Positions 59,401 to 64,000 of a stretch of 64,000 nucleotides of DNA are shown here, piece by piece. Source of the stretch: Silene conica (taxonomy: Eukaryota; Streptophyta; Magnoliopsida; Caryophyllales; Caryophyllaceae); contig CM055319.2 of NCBI GenBank assembly GCA_029255685.2, forward strand, positions 27,685,568 through 27,749,567, read 5' to 3'. Numbering within the stretch: position 1 is the first letter of the stretch; each line of letters opens with the position of its first letter. Both the position numbers and the translations under genes were made by a program. The notes under the pieces are model-generated. The model did no database searches and was not told the origin of the DNA. It saw only the letters and a program-made list of their open reading frames with translations.

Positions 59401-61322
59401 GCACCGATCCAACACCAAATAAACTCCGCACCGATCACAAGACCCATTACCTCCACACCAATCACAAGACCCAATATACTCCGCACCAGTCACAAGACCC
59501 AATATACTCCACACCAATCACAAGACCCAATATACTCCACACCAGTCACAAGACCCAATATACTCCACACCAGTCACAAGACCCAATATACTCCGCTCCA
59601 TATCACAAGACCCATTATTCGTCACATCGTATCGTGTCACAGAATTATTCAATCAAATAAAGCAATATATCAATCATTCAATATAATAAGATGAGCATTG
59701 TTAACATTGATTATTAATCAAATAACTCATCTACAGGCATACGGTATTCCCCTACCTCAACTTGCAGAAAGACAGTCAATAGCTCCGAAAGATTTTCCTG
59801 CGGAAACCGTCACCTAAACATATAATACTTAACGATCAACAACCCATACCAAGCCCTATACTTAAAATCGTAACACTGTGTCGAATTTCTTAACTTTCTA
59901 AAATTGGAAAGTTTCCCAAAGTAGAAACTTTCCCGAAATAGCAACTTCACCAAAATAGTAACTTCCCGACTCATATGGTCTCATAAACAAAGCAACATAA
60001 GAATTTACAAACTTTACTAATTAAGGATTTACTAATTGTAGCAAGAACTCAAATGAGCAAATATTACTAACTCAAATGATAAAACAATGTTCATTAACAA
60101 GTATATTAATCATAGCAACTTCTAAACATAGATATACACTAATAATATCACTAATCACAACATTAGTAATATTAACAACATTAACAATAATAAAATAATC
60201 CAATTTGTAACACCCCTATTTATTTAAGAGTCTTTAGCAAGACATTCTCAAATAAGTAAAGCTGTTACCATCTCGGACTATCCGAGGTAGTGAATAACAA
60301 AGTAAGCAAACCAAAGTACTTTACATAAAAACTGATTAAATTTAAACTTGATATTACAACAACTACGAGAACCAAACTTAGATAAAAATAAAAGTACAAC
60401 TGAAGATATCTAAGTGTGATCTAACTCTAAGTAGGTCCAAGCCATGTCTCTCTCCATGCCCAAGCTCCCAATCCATCTGTCACCGACCTGTAAATCTACT
60501 CCCCATTCCGGATCATCGTAGGTGTCACACGAATACACAGGGTCAACCGCGAGGTTGAGTAGAAAGATAAATAAGACAACAATATAATATACTCCGCACC
60601 GATCCAACGCCAAATAAACTCCGGACCGATCCAACACCAAATAAACTCCGCACCGATCACAAGACCCATTACCTCCACACCAATCACAAGACCCAATATA
60701 CTCCGCACCAGTCACAAGACCCAATATACTCCACACCAATCACAAGACCCATTATACTCCACACCAGTCACAAGACCCAATATACTCCACACCAGTCACA
60801 AGACCCAATATACTCCGCTCCATATCACAAGACCCATTATTCGTCACATCGTATCGTGTCACAAAATTATTCAATCAAATAAAGCAATATATCAATCATT
60901 CAATATAATAAGATGAGCATTGTTAACATTGATTAATAATCAAATAACTCATCAACAGGCATACGGTATTCCCCTACCTCAACTTGCAGAAAGACAGTCA
61001 ATAGCTCCGAAAGATGTTCCCCGCGGAAACCGTCACCTAAACATATAATACTTAACGATCAACAACCCATACCAAGCCTTATACTTAAAATCGTAACACT
61101 GTGTCGAATTTCTTAACTTTCTAAAATTGGAAAGTTTCCCAAAGTAGAAACTTTCCCGAAATAGCAACTTCACCAAAATAGTAACTTCCCGACTCATATG
61201 GTCTCATAAACAAAGCAACATATGAATTTACAAACTTTACTAATTAAGGATTTACTAATTGTAGCAAGAACTCAAATGAGCAAATATTACTAACTCAAAT
61301 GATAAAACAAGGTTCATTAACA
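56431..61322. repeat. Array zone 4: edge units 47-50, a duplicated 2446-bp dimer
   Basis: Four units of 1223 bp are the most diverged in the array. They share ccaatttgtaac, gagtctttag, ctcggactatcc, aaacttagat, gtgatctaac (3 bp shorter) and catctgtcacc. Units 47 and 49 have gattttcctgcgg. Units 48 and 50 have tgttccccgcgg, ctccggaccg, caaaattattc and a shortened cctgtaaatc. The pattern x-y-x-y with exact 2446-bp spacing shows the pair duplicated as a block. Confidence 0.9.
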
Positions 61323-61424
61323 AGTATATTAATCATAGCAAATTCTAAACATAGATATACACTAATAATATCACTAATCACAACATTAGTAATATTAACA
61401 ACATTAACAATAATAAAATAATCC
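61323..61424. repeat. Terminal partial unit and right boundary of the array
   Basis: The first 102 bp of a unit are present, ending at aataataaaataatcc. Homology stops there. The next bases of a full unit (actt, then TGTAACACCCC) are absent, and an (AAT)n tract begins instead. The array therefore ends 4 bp short of the LTR-terminus-like motif. Confidence 0.9.
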
Positions 61425-61438
61425 TAATACTAATAAAA

Positions 61439-61476
<38 letters not shown>

Positions 61477-61500
61477 TAATAATAACCATGATAATACTAA
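61425..61500. repeat. (AAT)n microsatellite at the array boundary
   Basis: An almost pure AAT tract runs from about 61438 to 61485, with small interruptions (AAC, ACC) on either side. It resembles in wording the A-rich lead of the satellite unit. Confidence 0.9.
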
Positions 61501-62101
61501 TAAAAATAATATCAGTAATGTAAGAATTAACAATTAAACAATAAGGAACTATTAATGATACATCATTACAAAACATTGATAATAATGATATTAACTAAGA
61601 AAAATAAACAAAACAAACTTACCCACAACAATAACGTGCAAAACATACGACCTAGGTTACTAAACAACATGGTTAACAGCGACAAAACGAACCCAGCCCA
61701 GCAGTCCCGAAACCGCAAGCATCTGCAACGACAAACACCACTACTGGCACCAACCACCACCACTGGCTTCGCCTGTGACACTACCAGGCTCACCTCTGAG
61801 CCACGGTGGTCCCAGGGAAGTCACTGGTGGCCGCCGACGCCTTAACAACCACCAGCAAACACTCGACAAACATAGCACCACAACCAGCCACGTAAACATG
61901 TGAGTGAACGCATCTAACAAAACCGGCTATAACACCGTGACAGACCACCACGCCTACCACCATACGAACTACTGATTACCTATTAACCAATTAATCTTAA
62001 TACCCATAACAATCTTACCCAGAAACTAATTCGAAATCGCACCCCAAAACTCGCGCCTGAGACTCTGTTCTAACAGCCCAGACCCGTAACTAGGCAGATA
62101 C
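61501..62101. other. Non-repetitive flank, no gene recognised
   Basis: Positions 61501-61640 are AT-rich. Positions 61640-61960 are rich in A and C on the plus strand (CCACCA-type words). The rest is mixed. Open frames on both strands between 61555 and 61845 reach 75-96 codons but show no recognisable domain, and they overlap each other antisense. I do not call a gene. Confidence 0.6.
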
Positions 62102-62141
62102 CTCGTAAATTTATTATAATAATTGGTAATTATTTTACGAG
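62102..62141. other. Imperfect inverted repeat
   Basis: ctcgtaaa at 62102 pairs with tttacgag ending at 62141. The AT-rich interior is partly complementary. No function is recognised. Confidence 0.6.
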
Positions 62142-62162
62142 CGATAGTACTTGAACGTTTAT

Positions 62163-62185
62163 ATTCGATAATTAAATTATCGAAT
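62163..62185. other. Near-perfect palindrome attcgataatt-a-aattatcgaat
   Basis: 11-bp arms around a single base. It lies in an AT-rich stretch 22 bp after the previous inverted repeat. Role unknown. Confidence 0.75.
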
Positions 62186-62263
62186 ACGTGTTTTATATTT
62201 TATATTTTATTGGTATATATATTATATATAGATATCAGGTTTTATAGATATCGAGTTGTAAGT

Positions 62264-62361
62264 ACGCGTTAGGACCTCGAAGTGCGTGCCATGGAGCAGC
62301 CCAACATGATATACACGTTTGGGCCTCGAAGTGTGTGCAAATAGAGCAGCCCAACACGACT
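62264..62361. repeat. Two-copy 49-bp tandem duplication
   Basis: Copies 62264-62312 and 62313-62361 share cctcgaagtg and gagcagcccaaca with scattered differences. They are diverged, hence older than the satellite homogenisation. Confidence 0.8.
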
Positions 62362-62548
62362 ATACCAAACACACAAACCTCAAATTCCTGCTACGTTAAA
62401 CAAACTTAACAGCCCTTATACTCTACCCTAACCCTATCAACACCTATCAAACCCTCACACGCCTCCTGCCGCCACTACATAGAAGGAGAGAGAGAGTTTT
62501 CCGGCCTGTTAGGACAGCCTAAGACCCGTCGTTTTGACCCGAGGTCAG
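62362..62548. other. C-rich stretch with a (GA)n run, no gene recognised
   Basis: A C-rich plus strand to about 62470 is followed by ggagagagagag near 62485. It ends in a good match to a plant 5' splice site (gaggtcag before gtatgt, junction after 62548). With no coding evidence on either side, the splice match may be chance. Confidence 0.4.
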
Positions 62549-63110
62549 GTATGTATGTCGATTTGTTTTTATAAAATGAATTCATGTATATTCGTATTGA
62601 TGTCGATGGGTAGTGCGTCGCTGGTCTTAGTCTTTGGTTGCGTTTTTTGTACTGGTGGTTCGTGGGGTAGTCATATGGTGGTGGTCTCAATGGTTGTAGT
62701 CGGTGGTGGTCGTGTCGAAGGGAGGTTTCGTTTCCCCTATTTGCGTCGGTTTCATGTATATGTGTCCGGGGGGGGTGTTTGTGAGTGGTACCACCGTTGA
62801 CTCGGGGGAGGTCGACACGGTGGTACCACCGTCGGCTGTAGATCAGGTGTCAGGGTTGCTAAAGGTGGTGGTTTCGGTCTGGGTCAGGCGTGGTACTGCT
62901 GTCGACAGGAGCGTTCGTGCAGGCGGTTTGTGGTGGCTGGGTGAGGAACCGTGTCTGTTTAGGCCCACGGTTCACCTCGCCGGCAGGAGTCGACCGGTTT
63001 GCCGGTGGTCACAGGTGTAGTGGGTGGTTCTGGGAACGGTGCTGGGTGTTGGCTGGTGGTTGTGGTGGTGCGTTACGGTGGCTGTAGAGGGGTAAACGGG
63101 TCGTGAGTCG
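62549..63110. other. G/T-rich stretch, no gene recognised
   Basis: The plus strand is strongly G/T-biased, with many ggtggt words. Several overlapping plus-strand open frames (65-105 codons) in different frames reflect the scarcity of A, not a protein. A 41-bp inverted repeat lies at 62787-62827 (ggtaccaccgt and acggtggtacc). The bias is the mirror image of the A/C-rich stretch at 61640-61960. Confidence 0.5.
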
Positions 63111-63139
63111 TGGTTGGTATAAAGGTTGTTTCGTTGTTT

Positions 63140-63230
63140 TGTTTTATCATTATTTTTATTATTATTATTATTATTATTATTTTTATTTTTATTTTTATTA
63201 TTTTATTTTTATTATTTTTTTTTTTATTAT
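63140..63230 (-). repeat. A-rich (TAA)n tail of the minus-strand element
   Basis: Read on the minus strand this is a run of A, TAA and TAAAA words lying just downstream of the reading frame at 63265-64000 and its AATAAA. Known: non-LTR retrotransposons commonly end in poly(A) or short A-rich microsatellite tails made during target-primed reverse transcription. The position and orientation fit that, though an unrelated microsatellite is possible. Confidence 0.6.
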
Positions 63231-63242
63231 GAACCGGGAACT

Positions 63243-63248
63243 TTTATT
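63243..63248 (-). terminator. Polyadenylation signal AATAAA
   Basis: AATAAA on the minus strand, 17 nt after the stop codon of the upstream frame and about 13 nt before the A-rich tail. That is the usual order for the 3' end of a retrotransposed transcript. Confidence 0.55.
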
Positions 63249-63264
63249 AAAAATAAAGCAAAAA

Positions 63265-64000
63265 TTACATGAAATTTGTGGGCACCCGCGAAACTAGCTG
63301 GGCGCCCACTCCCTTAGCAATAGCAAAACTAAGGCGAGAAAAAATAAAAGCAGCGTTCCGCGATCCGGTATCCTGGGACACATAAAACTTCTGAATCCGC
63401 TTGAGCAAGGAAACAACATCTTCCCCTAATTCCCCCAAAGAAGAGAAGGAGAAAGGCAAGAAACCATAACCATGCCCCGCGCACAAGTCCCTGTACTTGG
63501 CGTACTTCCTCCTAGCAGCATCAACCACCACCCCTCCTGGCACAAAATCAGCCATGCCCGACTGAGTCAAAGGAGAAGACCCAACCAAATCCACACAAAC
63601 ATCGCACCCCCTGTCCTAAGAATAGAGCAGCAAATCAGCAGGCCGCAAAGATCCCCCCGCACCATCGAGCAACCCAATGTCCACCTCTCGACCAGTAGAG
63701 ATCCCTGACCGGTAGCAAATATCCGAAAGAGTATCACGAACAAGGTTATGCTGATGTTTGACAGCAACAGCACTAACGCAAGAGACTGCGTGATCCCCGA
63801 AGATATCGCCATCAAAAACCCGGGAGCAAGCCGAACAAGGCAAGGACACCGGAAACAGCGGAACACCCAAACGATAGCTGAGCACGCACCGGTAAGTCCT
63901 ACAGTTCATAGTCTGTCCCAAACCGGAAATAGGAACCACACGCAACCAATCAGATGAGTGACCCCCAAGCTGGGACTTCCAAAGCGCTACCTGACGAGGT
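63265..64000 (-). pseudogene. C-terminal part of a non-LTR-retrotransposon-type polyprotein, interrupted once
   Basis: A minus-strand frame enters from the right edge and ends with TAA at 63265-63267, giving about 244 codons with a single internal TAG (near 63615, at a spot where relatives in my memory have Trp). Early residues VALWKSQLGG and DWLRVVPISGLGQ match a widespread plant family that, from memory, carries a LINE-like reverse transcriptase upstream. A zinc-knuckle pattern C-x2-C-x11-H-x3-C lies at 63778-63837. It is followed by a conserved basic helix (RDTLSDICYRSGI), then LRPADLLLY and, 10-20 residues on, VDL. That order resembles the CCHC plus restriction-like endonuclease tail of R2-type elements. 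The C-terminal block has FLPFSFSSLGEL and SFAIAKGVGAQLVSR. The reverse transcriptase itself would lie beyond the window. It is followed by AATAAA and an A-rich tail. The family is recognised with good confidence; the endonuclease reading is inference. Confidence 0.75.

Larger units (their letters stand above)
1..61424. repeat. Satellite array, ~1227-bp unit, 50 full copies plus one partial
   Basis: The sequence repeats head to tail with a period of 1227 bp. The same start (agtatattaatcatag, or its variant with ttta) recurs at 1, 1228, 2455, 3682 and so on by exactly 1227 to 24541. It then recurs at 25750, 26977, 28204, 29431, 30658, 31885, 33112, 34339, 35566, 36793, 38020, 39247, 40474, 41702, 42929, 44156, 45383, 46611, 47838, 49065, 50292, 51521, 52748, 53975, 55203, 56431, 57654, 58877, 60100 and 61323. 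All units are in the same orientation. Neighbouring units differ by a handful of substitutions and very few indels. Unit lengths are 1227 except 1209 (unit 21), 1228 (units 34, 38, 45, 46), 1229 (unit 42) and 1223 (units 47-50). The array continues past the left edge. No gene or foreign insertion is seen inside. Centromeric, pericentromeric or other heterochromatic location cannot be decided from sequence alone. Confidence 0.99.

Noticed and set aside
384-60739. About 90 short minus-strand open frames (70-109 codons) as protein-coding genes
   Set aside because: They are the same two overlapping frames repeated once per unit, driven by a minisatellite. They have no recognisable domain, and their conservation is explained by homogenisation of the DNA.
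1-61424. Ribosomal DNA or histone-type tandem gene array
   Set aside because: The unit has no rRNA, tRNA or histone-like sequence, is strongly AT-rich and has no long open frame.
61555-61845. 96-codon plus-strand open frame as a gene
   Set aside because: It starts in AT-rich microsatellite flank, continues in A/C-biased DNA, has no recognisable domain and overlaps an antisense frame of similar length.
62541-62554. A real intron donor (gaggtcag then gtatgt)
   Set aside because: The match is good, but there is no coding or transcript evidence around it and no partner acceptor I can defend.
62475-63087. Overlapping frames in the G/T-rich stretch as genes
   Set aside because: Different frames are open together because the plus strand is poor in A, and none shows a known motif or conserved pattern.
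63103-63297. 64-codon plus-strand frame rich in Tyr and Phe
   Set aside because: It translates the ATT/TTT tract that is better read as the A-rich tail of the minus-strand element.
63472-63957. Plus-strand and alternative minus-strand frames inside the LINE-like region
   Set aside because: These are shadows of the minus-strand frame that carries the CCHC and RPAD motifs.

Overview
The window looks like a plant nuclear chromosome segment dominated by satellite DNA. Positions 1-61424 (96% of the window) are one uninterrupted head-to-tail array of an AT-rich tandem repeat of about 1227 bp. It holds 50 complete units plus a 102-bp partial unit, and it runs off the left edge, so its full size is unknown. 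No gene can be supported inside it. The many short open frames are copies of the same two minus-strand frames, created by a nested 27-28 bp subrepeat.

Each unit has the same anatomy: an (AAT/AAC)-rich lead (unit positions 1-102); an LTR-terminus-like TGTAACACCCC (107-117); a small hairpin (173-187); nine 27-28 bp subrepeats (496-744); and a second hairpin (1034-1061). The TGTAACA terminus and the general character of the minus strand suggest, from family knowledge, that the unit grew from a piece of a Ty3/gypsy (chromovirus-like) LTR plus flanking AT-rich DNA. This is an inference.

Sequence variants divide the array into four zones: units 1-16 (a mosaic of three unit types), 17-25 (most homogeneous), 26-46 (largely alternating types, with dimer and tetramer duplications), and 47-50 (most diverged, 1223-bp units arranged as a duplicated 2446-bp dimer). 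This matches unequal exchange and conversion, with a homogenised interior and a diverging edge.

The right boundary of the array is in the window, at 61424. It is followed by an (AAT)n tract, then about 1.6 kb with no recognisable gene (A/C-rich, then AT-rich with inverted repeats, then a 49-bp tandem duplication, then G/T-rich). At the right edge, on the minus strand, is the 3' end of a non-LTR-retrotransposon-like reading frame (CCHC knuckle and restriction-like-endonuclease-type motifs). It is followed by a polyadenylation signal and an A-rich (TAA)n tail. This protein family is familiar from flowering plants, with many Asteraceae copies in my recollection, so an angiosperm, possibly an Asteraceae, is the best guess at the organism.
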